Positions 1 through 12,005 of a stretch of 64,000 bases of DNA are shown piece after piece; the stretch's first letter is position 1; every line of letters starts with the position of its first letter. Under the pieces are notes generated by a model that was given only the letters and a program-made list of their open reading frames with translations, was not told the DNA's origin and searched no databases. The translations under genes and the position numbers were made by a program. Origin of the DNA: Corylus avellana (Eukaryota; Streptophyta; Magnoliopsida; Fagales; Betulaceae); assembly GCF_901000735.1 (NCBI RefSeq), contig NC_081548.1:8868711-8932710 (forward strand), in the 5' to 3' direction.

Positions 1-132
1 AGTGTTACATTTTTTTTTTTTTTGAGTAGGGTTTTTTTTTTTTTTTTTTTGGGAGTAGAGTAATAGTGTTACATTGAAATTACAAAGTTTGCAGTAAAAT
101 ATGAAACATTATAAAATGAAAAGAGAACATAC

Positions 133-2979
133 CATGAAGATGACTAGCAAGACTGCCATTTTCGACAAAGTCAGAAACCAAAAGCTTTTCTTCTTTGGTA
201 AAATAGAAGGCCACAAAAGGAAGCAAATTGGGATGAGACAACCTTCCAAGCTTTCTCATATGATCATAAAACTGTTCCTTCCCCATGTTGTTCATTTGCC
301 TAAACCTCTTCACAACAACAGCTGGCCCACTCAGAAGAATAGCCTTGTAAGAAGACCCAAAACTCCCACTCCCCAACACTTCAGCCCCTGCTCTGAGAAG
401 GTCATGTAAGTCAAAAGTGTCCCTGTCGTTTCTCACAAAGAAGAGCTTCCCATTTTCACCCTTTCTGTAATCGCCACCGGGGAGCTCGGTTGATTGGGCC
501 TTCTTTCGGCCAACATAAAAGTCCTTGTTGGCTTCTTTCTCTTGGCCCATTTCATATTCGTATGCTTGGGTTCGGCGGCCACGTGTGAAAAAAAATGCAC
601 CTATTGCAGCTAATGCAGCAACGGCAACAGCTAAGATGGCGATTATGACAATGTAGCCCTTCTTTGATCTCTTGCATGGGCCCAGAGGCTTTCCACATAG
701 GCCTTTATTGCCTGCTCAATTTCAAATAAATAAATGGTGGGGATTTATTTATTAATTAATTAAGAGATTTATTAATTTTTTTAGCTAAGCATTGGTATCA
801 ACGTGCATGCCATTTACAAGTATTCAGATATGGTAACAGAATTAAGCATATCATAATTCGGCAATTTAATATTATGAAATGGATTCTATAGATATATTTT
901 AAATATACATACTAAGAATATTATCTAGTTGTTTACAATTTTATTCCTCCACTTAATCATTCTAAGTTGACTAGGTAGAAAATAACTTCTATAAGGAACT
1001 GGTGTAAATCAATTCCTTTGTGCCCACCAATAGAAATCTACCGCATAGGATTATTGCATCAAATCAAATAAGCACCAAAACACTAGATTATATAGGATTT
1101 TTCAATTTTTTTTTTTTTTTTTTAAAGATTGTGTAGGGGGCTAGGGTGGCTCGCCGGCCACCCCAGATGGGCTGGGGGTGGCGGCGTGGCCACCTCCGCC
1201 GATCTTGGGTGGCTGGCGGGCTGGGGGTGGCGGCGCCTGGCCGCGCTGCACAATCTTAAAAAAAAAAAAAAAAAAAAAATGAAGAAAGAAAAAACTTATA
1301 TAATCTAGTATTTTTGTGCTTATTTAATTTGGTGCAATAATCATACGTGGCAAATTCCTATTGGTGGGCTACACCAGCTCCTTATAGAAGTTATCCTCGA
1401 CTAAATTACCCCTTTTATTGATTCAAACATATAAAAACTAAAGAGATTATCATTCAAAAAATCTTGTGTTACAGAGAGAGGGTCATAATTAAAGGTTACT
1501 TTGTTTTTTTCTCCTTTTTTATTTTTTTTATTTTTTTTTTTCCAAGAGATAACTTCTTATTTTAGAGGGAAGATTATGAAAAGATTAAGAGAAAATAATT
1601 CTATATCTGGTGGATTCTCAAAAAAAAAAAAAAAATTCTATATCTGGTGGAAAAAAATATATATCTATATCAGAAATGATTTAAAATGCTCTCAGCTCAC
1701 CAAATTGTTAAAATAATTGGTGAACGGGTGCTCACACACATTCTGTTTATTCACTAAATTGTGTTTTTCTTGTCATTTGTAGAAATGAATAAATAAAGAA
1801 TATAAAAATTCTTAAAATAATAATATTTAAATAAGATAGTAAAAGTGTCGATAAATTTTTTATAAAAGTGTGTAATTAAAATAGAGAAAAATTAAGTTTA
1901 TAACTAACTATACAGTAAATTTGTTCAGATAAATCTAAATGCTGAATAATACAGCAGAAAAAAAAAATGATAAAATAACTAGAAATGTAGCGTTTGAAGC
2001 TTAAAAAATAATTTTAGCATCTAAATAGTGGTGCCAAACAAAAAGTTTGTTTGTTTGGTAAAAAATTTTATAAGTATTTCTTTCACGTTTTTATTTATTT
2101 AAAAAAAAAATAAAAAATAAAAAATTTAATATATATTTTTTAAAAACTTTAAAAAATCTATTTTTCAACACAATCACAATTAGTGGGTACATGAAATCAA
2201 CAAATAAAAGATGGGCATTGCGAATAAAGTTGAGGAAGAAAATGAAACAAGTGAAATTAATTACCCAAACCAAAACAAATAAAATTAAATTAAATTAAAA
2301 AATAATTACCCAAAAAAGAGCTTGAATTCATGTTGCTTAGACTCGCCGGAATCCGACCCTCCAAGCGGTTGTCTGCAACATTGAATACCTTCAACCCCTT
2401 TTGTGGAAAATCCGGAATCTCTCCGTCAAACTGGTTACCCTGCAGGCTCAACTCCATAAGCTTATTCAACCCAACAAGGGAGCCCGGAATAGTACCGGTA
2501 AATTGGTTCCTTGCCAAATGAACTTTCAGCAAAGAATTCATGCCTTTAAAAGCATCGCCGGGAATGTCGCCGGAGAATCGGTTGAAAGACAAATACAACA
2601 TCCTTAGTTTACCAAGCTTGTTTACGTCCGGCATCGCACCTTGGAAGCTGTTGTTCATGAAGCTTAAACTTCGCAGAGCATTTAACCCCACCAGCGCGTC
2701 TATGTCAATCGTCCCGGCGAGACTCATGTTCTCCAGCCGCAGAAAGTACACATTTCCGCCGTTGTCGCATTTTAAACCCACCCAATTGCTAACGTTGCCG
2801 GTGCAAGGGGGGCGGATCGACGCGTTCCAATTGCTTAGCGCGGCGTCGGCATTGGACAAGGAACTCTTCAACTTGAGGAGGGCGGTGGCGTCGGCGGCGG
2901 AGTCGGCGGCGGCGGACGGGGATTCGACAAGTAGTAAGGTGAAGAAGATGAAAGGGGAAAGTAGTTTGCGAGGCGCCAT
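133..2979 (-). CDS. Pollen receptor-like kinase (LRR-RLK III type), 5' two exons, partial
   Basis: Minus-strand gene whose 3' part lies beyond the left edge. Exon 1 is 2979 to 2310 and exon 2 is 711 to 133. The intron 2309-712 has a GT donor and AG acceptor and joins in phase 1, recreating a Gly codon. I start at the Met at 2979 rather than the upstream in-frame Met at 3126, because it is followed directly by a hydrophobic signal peptide (MAPRKLLSPFIFFTLLLVES). Next come an LRR N-terminal cap (ALLKLKSSL...NW), about five LRRs, a GLCGKPL-type motif just after the exon junction, one transmembrane helix (YIVIIAILAVAVAALAAIGAFFF), and the start of a kinase domain with GSGSFGSSYKA (the P-loop) and VVKRF (the ATP-binding Lys). 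This order is typical of PRK-type membrane kinases of pollen tubes. Exon 2 ends at a GTATGT donor at 132; the rest of the kinase is off-window. Family call strong; member and activity unknown. Confidence 0.88.
983..1394. repeat. Foldback MITE inside the receptor-kinase intron
   Basis: Two arms of about 110 to 130 bp are inverted copies of each other (left AATAACTTCTATAAGGA, right its complement near 1376-1394). They enclose a GC-rich core at 1140-1250 full of GGTGGC/GCCACC words, flanked by a T run and an A run. The whole block can fold into one long hairpin. It lies within the intron 712-2309. Similar GGTGGCC-rich cores occur at 9450-9680 and 63390-63620. Transposon superfamily not resolved. 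Confidence 0.75.
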
Positions 2980-3126
2980 TGGAAAGCGATGAAGAGTGAG
3001 AAAGTTAGAGATTGAGAAGAAAGATGGAAGGGGACAAATATTAGTAGGGAGTGGGTGAAATTGACGAAGTCCGGGTGAGCTGGTGATGGAGGAGGGCCGG
3101 CTTTGGGGAGGATTTTTGGATTTCAT

Positions 3127-3481
3127 TGCCGTTGATGTTTTTGTTTTTGTTTTTGTTTATTATTTTCTAGCTAGCTTGGTATGTGCTGGTAAGTTGGTTT
3201 CTTGTTGATCATATGCCTCTATGCCCTTTTTTTTTTTTTTTTTTTTAATGATTATTAATTTATTAGTGACTCTGATGATTGTTGTTGCCTAGGCCTTACA
3301 ACAAAAACCTTTTTTTTAAAAAAAAAAATTATATGCCAGGCTTAAGAGTTTCCCTTTTGTGTGATATGGATGGGATACACGTGCAGGGAGATTAAGCCCA
3401 ATCCATGATTCCCCTTCCTAAAAATTTATATATATATATATATATATAACCCATTATCTTGCAATCATCCCAACGTTTATA
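3127..3481. other. Upstream region of receptor kinase, no gene seen
   Basis: AT-rich DNA upstream of the minus-strand receptor-kinase gene, with a T run at 3228-3246 and a short AT microsatellite near 3427-3448. It presumably contains the promoter, but I see no specific element that I can defend. Confidence 0.4.
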
Positions 3482-3663
3482 AGTAATTCTATAAGTTTTT
3501 TTTTGAGTCTGTCTTAAGTTCCTTACAAAATGATGTGATTATTAAAATTACCATTTAATCAAAATCTAATAATGATCAATCACAAGTTTAGTGGTGATTT
3601 TAATAGCCACATCATTTTTGGAGGAACTTAAGATGGGCACAAAATGGACTTGTAGCATTACTC
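3482..3663. repeat. Foldback MITE
   Basis: Terminal inverted arms of about 70 bp: the left arm AGTAATTCTATAAGT...CTTAAGTTCC...ATGATGTG matches the complement of the right arm ending in TAGCATTACTC. The short centre holds no coding capacity. A related outer word (GGGAGTAATATATAGCATTACTCC) recurs as a small palindrome at about 3770-3793. Confidence 0.7.
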
Positions 3664-3879
3664 AAAGTTTATATAACCTATTTTTTTCTAACAAAAAATA
3701 ATTATTTTTATGCATCAAATAGTTGGAGGGATCACATTGCATAAATTTTGAGGTTATGTAAAGACAATGGGAGTAATATATAGCATTACTCCTAAAATCT
3801 CATTTTTAACTTTCCTTTAGTAAACCAAATGGCGCACTCTTCCTATTTTCTCTTTTCCTCTTTTTCCATTTTTCTTTTA

Positions 3880-3913
<34 letters not shown>

Positions 3914-3942
3914 TTGTCTTCATTTGCTAGAGTTTGGAAGCT

Positions 3943-4694
3943 AGATTTATTGCTGCTTGGGCTGCAAAAGTCCAGTTGCTCTCGCCATCCCTTTTGCTTA
4001 TGATGCGCTCCCTCCGTTCGCACTCCACCATGCTTCGCCGCTCTTCACCTCCTTGGAATCGGTTGGACTTTAAATCTAATTTTTCAAATTTAGATCTAGT
4101 CTTCAATTGGTTTCGCTTAGCCACGCACTGGCCCACCGTGCTCCCCTGCTCCTCAGCTGCCCATCGGCGCAAAACGGCTTCATCTCGTCTACCATGTGCT
4201 GGCCTGTGCACTTTGCCTCCCTCGCCTTGGTTGTTGTAACTATTTGTAAGTTTTTTATTGTGTTTTTGCTGGTTTTTTGAATAAGGGCTTGACTTCTCCT
4301 TAGATTAGATCTACTTTCATGAGCAATCTTTAAGGTGGAGATTTTATCTTGGCCTTTGGGTCGATGACGTTTAGTTTCAGTGTGAAGGTTTTACTCCCAC
4401 AACCGAGAAAATAAAAGTTGAAAGTATGGGCTACCTATGTATTAGATTGAATCTGCCTTGAGCAGATCTGTTCTATAATTGAAGTTTGAACATTTGTTAG
4501 CGAATATTGAAGTCATAGAGAAAACTTGATTGTAAGATTTTTATGTTTGTCTCTATGATGTAACCTCGTAACTTTAACTATGATTTATCAGAACTTTATG
4601 CTCTCTGATGTAAGAGCTTTATGCCCTTAATATGTTTTCAAGGAATATATATGAAAAATTCCCCTAAAAAAATAAAAAGATTTATTGCTACTTG
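3943..4694 (+). mobile_element. Retroposon bounded by 17-bp target site duplications
   Basis: AGATTTATTGCTGCTTG at 3943-3959 is repeated with one mismatch at 4678-4694. The insert 3960-4677 ends in an A-rich tail (CCCCTAAAAAAATAAAA) directly before the second copy. Long target duplications plus an A tail indicate target-primed reverse transcription (LINE machinery). The 5' half is GC-richer with short open frames on both strands; the 3' half resembles an untranslated 3' region. I do not recognise a protein, so this could be a 5'-truncated LINE or a processed transcript. Confidence 0.65.
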
Positions 4695-4922
4695 TTCACC
4701 TCCAACATGCACGCGCCACTCCACCGGCTTCCCCGTGCCCAGAGCTACCACAAGTCGCCATCCTCTTCACTGCCTTGTATAGTCCACGATCTGCCCTCTC
4801 CAACAGTATCTAGTTCCAAATCTTTCAATAAAGAGGGAATGGTTCTATAATTTTTCCTGTATTGTTATTGGGCATGCTCTTTTGTCAAAGAAAATAGAAA
4901 AAGGTGATTTTCATAAGCCATC

Positions 4923-7077
4923 TGATGCAACGTGACTTAGTGGATTGCAGTGAAGAAAATCAATAAATAGCAGATGTATATATTTCTAGACTTTGAGACT
5001 ATCAAGTAATCAAAGAAATCTTCTTAAAACAATAGATGCTATCTAAGGCTTAAGGAAAAAACACAAAAGAAACTTAATTCAGAGTATTCTTATTCAACAA
5101 ACTCAATAATAATCCAAATCTACGTTTCTGGAGGCTATAATCATGCATTTATAGCCCCTAAAACCCTAAATCTAACAAAATACGAAATAAAGACTCATAA
5201 AACCCTAAATCTAATAATAACATGAAATAAAGGCGATTTAAATAAAATAAAGCTACGTCCGGACGAGACTTATGGCTGTCCGGACAGCCACGACACTTAA
5301 ACGTAAAAAACATGAAATAACATATGGCCATTCGAACGGAGCCTTCTGCTAGCTTCATCCGATCTGCATCATTCTTTCCAGGTTGGAGAGAATTCGTCCT
5401 CAAATTCGGCCGGTTCTTCCCACGATTCTTCGGATATCCAGTCAACTCATTTCACTCACTGTTCCTCAAAATCAAGACAAGACAATACCCCACAATAAAT
5501 ATAATGCTCTTCATCATCGATATACCTCGATGTTTGTCGTGAAAGCCTAACACACCACTTTGCCGTTTAAACTTGTCATGCTTCTCTCGTGCTTCGCCTT
5601 TCCCACAAGCCATGAGAATTCCCAAAGAACTCACAAAGACCCCATCACTCTTTGATAGAAAAGTCGTCTCCGCCCCATAGATTTCATCACAACTTTGATT
5701 AAAAGTTTTTAACAAGATAGCATCTACTCCAAGGAAATTAACTTCCAAATCAAAGACTTCTCTTTTAGGACTTTTATCTAGCACTTGATGTATAGAACTC
5801 ACCTCGTCGCCGGGATAGGTGTCATAGATTGGTGGAGAGGCCCAATCTACCGAGCAATCTTCTTCAATAAATCAATCTTCCTCCACCACAACCGATTGAC
5901 TCCTAATCTCTACTGCCTCTCTATCCATGCCCTCCATTTCAATCCACACCCTCCGTCGTTGGGATTGTGCCCTACAAACGACAACCACAATAGCTTTACC
6001 CACAAAGCGTGGAGTTTTTTGATGGTGACGAACTTTAAGGCCACCCATGTTGCCAAACCGGGTCGTGATGGCCTCTACTTGTTTCCACAATATCTCCATG
6101 TGTTGCCGATGAATCGTCCATTGATTCGTCGTCTTGGCCGCCTCCCGAGGCACATTCTTTTTGTTCAATTTTTCTCTTTTTTCTTTAACCGGGGTTTCTT
6201 TGGGTTGTAAGTACCCTTGGAAGCCCAGGGTGTCGAGCTTGACACCTGCGTCCCATGATATAGCATGGGCTTGTGCCGTCGAAAATTCCTTCCGCACTCC
6301 ACACCCCGCATAAAGATTGACAAGTTCTCAATGATAAACTTGTCGCCCGCCCCCACGTACTGCGGTCTTGGTTGACGACGACGAATGCTTGGACCATCCA
6401 TGTCAGCCAATTGATTGGTAGGGTCCCCGTGTTGGGTGCACACACGCCCCTTCTTCCGCACAATTAGACCACCAAACCTCTCCTCCCTCCATCTGCTGCA
6501 AATGAATCGCCGGTTGCTCCTTACGTGTTGCCTCCGTGCGCACGTGCATTTCGTTCATGCCTGTCAGATGGTTGCCCCTTCCCATTTATGGAAAGTAACT
6601 TGGGCTCTGATACCAACTGATGCAGCGTGACATAGTGGGTTGCAGCGAAGAACATCAATAAGTTGCGGATATATATATTTCTTGAGACTATCAAGTAATC
6701 AAATAAATCTTTTTAAAACAATCGATGCTATCTAGGCTTAAGGAAAAAATACAGAAGAAACTCAACTCTGAGTATTCTTATTCAACAAACTCAATAATAA
6801 TCCAAATTTGCGTTTCTGGAGGCTATAAGCATGTATTTATAGCTCCTAAACCCTAAACATAATAAAATACGAAATAAAGACTCCCAAAACCCTAAACATA
6901 ATAAAACATGAAATAAAGGCGGTTTAAATAAAATAAAGCTATGGCAGCCCATCCGGACGAGACTTATGGCCGTCCGGATGGCCATGACACTTAAATGTTA
7001 AAAACATGAAATAACATATGGCCGTTCGAACGGGGTTTCGAACGGAGCCTTCTGCCAGCTTCATCCGATCTGCATCA
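4923..7077 (-). mobile_element. Non-autonomous LTR retrotransposon (Ty3/gypsy derivative), minus strand
   Basis: LTRs at 4923-5371 and 6618-7077 are direct repeats with TGATG...CATCA ends. The 5-bp flanks are CCATC on the left and CCACC on the right, a target duplication with one change. On the minus strand the right LTR is followed by a primer-binding site complementary to initiator tRNA-Met (TTGGTATCAGAGCCC, about 6603-6617), and a polypurine-like stretch adjoins the left LTR at about 5372-5400. The internal 1.25 kb has only broken frames; the segment 5800-5690 reads VLDKSPKREVFDLEVNFLGV, the same product as in the element at 22597-25048. No protease, RT or integrase remains, so it would depend on enzymes from a relative. 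Confidence 0.85.
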
Positions 7078-7082
7078 CCACC

Positions 7083-7333
7083 TAATTGTAGTTATCATCA
7101 ATTCGTCCTCTTTTTAGCGATTTATTCATTGAATTGCATCACATAGCCCTGTCATGGTGGCCCTCTCCTCGACCTTTTGGTCAAGAAACTATGAGATCAA
7201 TCTATTTGGATCAAGTTTTCGTTTTATTTCTACTTTTTATTTTTTGCACTGTAGCGATTGTATTTGGGGTCCCCAACTCCACCTTTTGTAGTTCTTTTTC
7301 TATTATAATGAAATTGCTCAAAAAAAAAAAAAT
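7083..7333 (+). mobile_element. Poly(A)-ended retroposon 3' fragment (tentative)
   Basis: A 250-bp stretch ends in TATAATGAAATTGCTC followed by 13 A at about 7319-7332, which looks like the 3' end of a reverse-transcribed RNA such as a truncated LINE. I could not find a convincing target duplication, so the left limit is arbitrary. Confidence 0.4.
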
Positions 7334-9075
7334 GCATTGTATAGACTTAGCTACCTAAAAAATAAAATTAATAAAAAAAAATATTAAAGAAACTAATGGG
7401 TGGCTTGGCCACACCTTAATATGGATGGCCATCCCCTCGTCTTTAAAGGGGTGGTTGAACACTCAAGACTGAGGTTGAGGTAAGCCAACAACCTCAAGAG
7501 GTTGGCCAATTGGCTTTAATGCATTAAACTCAATGACAAATCAAATGAGTGAAAAAAAATCCGTAGGGAATCGCCAAAGTTCTGTTAATATAGATATAAT
7601 GCATTAAACTCAGAGACAAATCAAATGAGTGAAAAAAAATCTGTAGGGAATTGCCAAATTTCTGTTAATATGGATATAGCTTTTGGTCAAAATTTGTTCA
7701 CTATATTGACTTGAACAAGGTTTTCTCCAAATCCTTAAAGTTAATACGGTTTAACACAACCCACAGACTCAAAAAGAAGTCGCCATGAAATTAAAGGGTT
7801 AAGGTTTAGTGTAATAAGGTTCATGTTAAAACGGGTTAATCTAATTAGCCACAATTAATAAACGGGTCAAATGTGGGTCAACCTATGTAACCTGCAATTA
7901 ACCCACATAATATAATTATATTTTTATCCTTATTCAGAGTCTTCCACCCGACCCCTCAACTCTCTCTACTTCCAATGTTGTTAATAACTAATATTGATGC
8001 TTAGTGAGAACTCTTTATCATATTATTTGTTGAGTGTAATCTTTTTTTTTTTTTTTTGGAAAATTATACTTTACACCCCCCCTAAAGTTTGAGCCAATTT
8101 GCAATTTGATTTCCAATATTTCAATTTTTACAATACACCCCATCAAAGTTTCAAAAATTTTCAATATAGCTTATCCATTAACCATTTCCGTTTTCTTTAA
8201 CGGAAATAATGAAAAATATTGTTAAGTCTTTGTTTATTTATGTGAACTTTATGAGACTGATCTTATTTTGATAGATAAAGGTTTACTTTTCTTTTCTTTT
8301 GGTCAAATTCTTCAAACCCAATATGTTAAACTTGTTAAAAAAAAAAAGTAATTTTTACATATATTTTGAATGAACATGTAATTCTCACGTGCATTTTAGA
8401 CTTAATAAAAAATAGAAAAGATGAGAAAAAAAATTAAATTTAGAGAAAACTTTGTCATACTCACAAGAATGTAAACATCAGACAATGCTATTACAAAAAA
8501 AAAAGAAAAAAAAAAGAAAGAAAAAGGATAGGTTAGTGACTCCTGGCTTAGTGCCATTTTACTAAAACAACACTATCACGCAATGCTTAAGAAGTAAAAT
8601 GACGTCTCTCAAAACGAGGCATTGTTTGAACAGTGAAGTATTGTTCAAACGACGCCTCGTTTTAAGAAGCGACCTCGTTTCATCAGTGCCTCGCGTCACC
8701 TTTTTTAAAGCGAGGTCAACGATGACATTTTTCTGTGTTTTTTGTTTGCAAATGTTTCCCATTTAGATGATTGGGAGATGTGAGGCCCACGAGGCCTTAA
8801 GACTTCGCTTCCTATGAAGAAGAATCTGGATGGGGCTTTGCTATTCCTATGAAGGGTTCCAAACTTTTATGGACTACGCTATTCCTATGAAGAATCTGGA
8901 TGGGGCTTCGCTTCCCAGCTTCCTTGAGAATGGTTAATTTTTGCTTATGGGTCATGGGCCGGGTCCCCTACTTTACTTGTCAGATTAAGCAATAAATAAA
9001 AGAAGGGTTAAATATTTTATTTTTCTGTAATTTAACAATTTTATTTGTTGCTCCCATAGAGTTTAATTTTTGGAA
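7334..9075. other. Intergenic region with small repeats, no gene
   Basis: No protein-coding gene is visible. The stretch holds an 80-bp unit repeated twice in tandem at about 7517-7680 (marker GCATTAAACT at 7521 and 7601), one end of a MULE-type MITE at about 8056-8220 (GGAAAATTATACTTTAC..., partner arm missing), and a short imperfect tandem at about 8808-8925 built on CCTATGAAGAATCTGGATGG. Confidence 0.55.
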
Positions 9076-9290
9076 AATGTTAAGGTCATAACATAAATTC
9101 AACTTATGACTAACTTCTCTCCTACGTGTCATTTAAAAAAAAAAAAAAAATTGATAGAGAGGATTTTGGGATTCTGAAAATTTGAAAAAAAAAGATAATT
9201 TATTTGGTTTAAAATTCAAATTTTTTTTGCACGTAGGAGAGAAGTTGGCCATGAGTTGAGTTTGTGTTGTGTCCATATCAAACCTCTTAA
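9076..9290. repeat. Foldback MITE
   Basis: Inverted arms at about 9082-9128 and 9230-9279 share AACTTCTCTCCTACGTG and its complement with few mismatches. The AT-rich centre has A runs and no open frame. Confidence 0.7.
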
Positions 9291-9449
9291 TTTTTATCAC
9301 AAGAGATATCTATAGTTTACATAAAAAGGGGATGGCACCTTTGTCCAAAATTTGACAAAACACCACGTCAGTACTAATAACAAATTGTTACACCCATATA
9401 ATTAATTAAAAAATTATATATAATTATTTTTTTTTTAAAAAAAAGTTTG

Positions 9450-9680
9450 GAGGTAGCCATAGCCATGCACCCCCTTGGCCATTTGGAGGGTGGCCAAATG
9501 GGGGCGGCCGAAACCACTCCCAAACCCAATGTGGGTGGCTCGGCCACCTCCATATGACCAAGGGATTGGCTCGGCCACCCCCCAATGGCCGGATTGGGGG
9601 TGGCTTCAATCACCCCCAAAGGCCCAAAGAGGGGTGGCCAAAACCCATTGGAGGGGGTTTTGGCCACCCCATTAGGGTAT
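9450..9680. repeat. GGTGGCC-rich palindromic repeat
   Basis: GC-rich block made of alternating GGTGGCC and GGCCACC words, able to fold on itself, set in very AT-rich DNA. It is the same word family as the cores at 1140-1250 and 63390-63620, so probably a MITE core. Open frames here on both strands are by-products of low-complexity GC sequence. Confidence 0.55.
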
Positions 9681-9894
9681 TTAACCCTAATAAAAGCATG
9701 AGGCCTGTATGTCAAGGATGTTTAGAAATGGAAAGGATCACTTCTCAAAAGTTCAAAGAAAAGCACCGATGAACACTTGTATTTAATTTACTACTTTTTT
9801 TTTTTTTATTATTATTTTTTAGATTTGAATTTGAATTTTTGGAATCTGGTTTCTTTTTGAAAATGGAATCATAATTTTACTGGGGTAAAAATTC

Positions 9895-10228
9895 ATATTC
9901 GTGTGTTGAGTTTGGATCGTGTAATGGTATAAATATAAAACTGTATAAAGTCAACAATAACCCGATACATTTAATTAATCGGGTTAAATCCCTTAACTGT
10001 AACTTTTTAATTTTATGTTTGGTTTTGTGTCAGGTTTGTGAGTTATGTCAAAATTGTTAACCATTATATCGTATGTCCGGTTCGGATTGTATTGAGACAT
10101 GAGTATAAAATTATATATGTCAACTATAACCTGACTCATTTAATTAAACAGATCAAACTCTTCAACTCTAATTGTTTAATTTCGTATTTAGTTCGTATTG
10201 AATTCGCGAGTCGTATCAAAAATTGACA
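9895..10228. repeat. Dispersed repeat, two diverged tandem monomers
   Basis: Two related monomers of about 165 bp (9895-10065 and 10067-10228), each running from a GGATCGTGT/GGATTGTAT-type word through ATAACC(C/T)GA, CATTTAATTAA, TTTAATTT and a GTGTC/GTATTG word to GCGAGT/GTGAGT. A third monomer is at 11838-12005, and weaker matches occur near 7740-7910 and 19005-19060. No coding capacity. Confidence 0.55.
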
Positions 10229-10894
10229 AAATTTTAAACATGGACTTTCAACCCTACAGTTTCATCAAATTGATAATAAATTTTTGTGTAATTTCAATCA
10301 CACGTATTCTTAAAAAAAATAAAAGAAAAAATAGGGGGTAGGAACTAGGAAGCAAGCATTGGAATTTGGTTGAACAAAATGGCTCACGTCCACCCGTCCA
10401 TGTAAACCATAATACCATATTGCCTACACACTATTCATTGTGGCCAGTAACAAAATTCACGTGTTTAACTCCTTTTTAACTATTGGCCCGTGACATGCAT
10501 AGCCTCCTCCAACCATCCATTAATCCACGTGTCTTTGTTATACCCTATTTAAGTTCCTTTTACAATTTTTATGACATTTTTATCATTGAATCAGCAATTA
10601 TTTAAAAAAAAAAAAAAAGAGTGATACTATAAACCACATGAGTAATGACATATTAATTCACATGAGTAATGACATATTAATTCACATGAGTATGAGAGTG
10701 AAATGAGATATGAGTATTTAGAATTACTTGAAATGGCATTTTTTATTTTACAATTATCACGCGATGATGACAAGCTAGTCTAAAGTTCCAACTAATCTTT
10801 AGATCAATTTTTTTTAAAAGAGTTTGTTATGATTATCATATGAACATTATAGGATGCTTATTTAATAAAAATATGTTATATTGATATAACATTA

Positions 10895-10931
<37 letters not shown>

Positions 10932-11229
10932 TTGCAATACTATATCAGCAAAATAAGAAAAATTTTTGTTACGAGTATGGTATATATATAATTTCTCATT
11001 TCAATAACATCAAAATGTCAATGTACTTATGGACTTGAAATCCATCCCTTACAAAACTGAAGTTTACAAGTTTATAACAATTATACTATCAATTTTATTT
11101 CCGAATCCATCTGTACATTATAGATATCATCATCTACGTCGAGGAAGCCGTATGTTTTGGAAAAGGCTTGTATAGTTTAGAAAGAGGGTTTGGATTGATA
11201 AAAAAAGAAAAGAATCTACTTCAATCTAT
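10229..11229. other. Intergenic region, no gene
   Basis: AT-rich DNA. It contains a short tandem CACATGAGTAATGACATATT at about 10637-10690 and a 26-bp A run at about 10900-10925. I see no coding or RNA gene. Confidence 0.5.
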
Positions 11230-11448
11230 ATGCCCTTGGGCACGACTATACATAACATAAAAATTACACTTGGAAATGGTGGACCATTAGCTAGAGCAAC
11301 AGGTGCTCTAGCGAATCGAATTGTAAAAGAGAGGAAATCAATCACATTAAAATTGCCTTTTGGGTAGATTCGTTTGATATCCAAAAACTACTCCGCAGTA
11401 GTCGAACAAGTGGAAAATGTTGGGGTGAACGAGAAAAGTTTGGGTAGA

Positions 11449-11451
<3 letters not shown>
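11230..11451 (+). pseudogene. rpl2: Nuclear fragment of plastid rpl2 (NUPT)
   Basis: Read from ATG at 11230 the frame gives [18 protein letters not shown], then [14 protein letters not shown], and after an in-frame TAG at 11365-11367 IRLISKN and [12 protein letters not shown]. This is the central part of chloroplast ribosomal protein L2 (family pattern PLGT-IHNIEITLG...LARAAGA...LISKN...GNVGVNQKSLGRA). About 74 codons are colinear without indels but with many substitutions and one nonsense codon, so it is an old plastid-to-nucleus transfer and not functional. The mitochondrial rpl2 sequence is much less similar from memory, which favours a plastid source. It ends abruptly in an AT microsatellite. 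Confidence 0.85.

Positions 11452-11486
<35 letters not shown>
11452..11486. repeat. AT dinucleotide microsatellite
   Basis: About 17 AT units directly abutting the 3' end of the rpl2 fragment. Confidence 0.95.
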
Positions 11487-11487
<1 letters not shown>

Positions 11488-11837
11488 CAATTTTCTTTTT
11501 ATTATCATTATTTATCCTTTTTTACCCAATAATATTTTGGGTGCCCAAAAGCACGTCCGGCAAGGCGGCAACCCTTTATTCTTCCCTTCCTTGAAACCCC
11601 TTCCAAAAAGTCAAAGAGAACTCTCACAAGACAAAGCAAGGTTGTTGCCTTTTCTTTTCTGCTTTATAATATATGCTTTCGGCACCTCGCTCACTATTAT
11701 CATTTTTCTGTTAGCTTATTAACTTTATTATTAAGAGTGAAATTGAGATGAAAAAAAAAAAAGTGGTCAATATTAAGGTGCTTAATTGACAAGGCAACAT
11801 CATAGGAGGGGTCATCTTTTTATTAGGGGTACTGACA

Positions 11838-12005
11838 ACTCATATTCGCGTGTTGAGTTTGGATCGTACCGAAGTATGGATATAAAGACTATAAAAGTTA
11901 ATTTTAACCTTACCCATTTAATTAAACAAGTTAAATTCCTCAATCCTAATCAGTTAATTTTGTGTTGGGTTTGTGTCGGGTTCGCGAGTCGTGTAAGAAA
12001 TTAAC
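11838..12005. repeat. Dispersed repeat, third monomer
   Basis: Same family as 9895-10228: GTTGAGTTTGGATCGTACCG, then TTAACCTTACCCATTTAATT, then GTGTCGGGTTCGCGAGTCGT. Non-coding. Confidence 0.55.

Noticed and set aside
2330..2992. Plus-strand frames of 63 to 150 codons
   Set aside because: Antisense shadows of exon 1 of the receptor-kinase gene.
3927..4239. Opposed open frames of 94 and 101 codons
   Set aside because: They lie across the retroposon boundary, have no recognisable domain, and mirror each other on the two strands as GC-richer DNA often does.
9374..9772. Four overlapping open frames on both strands
   Set aside because: Produced by the low-complexity GGTGGCC repeat; Pro/Trp/Gly-rich translations are artefacts.
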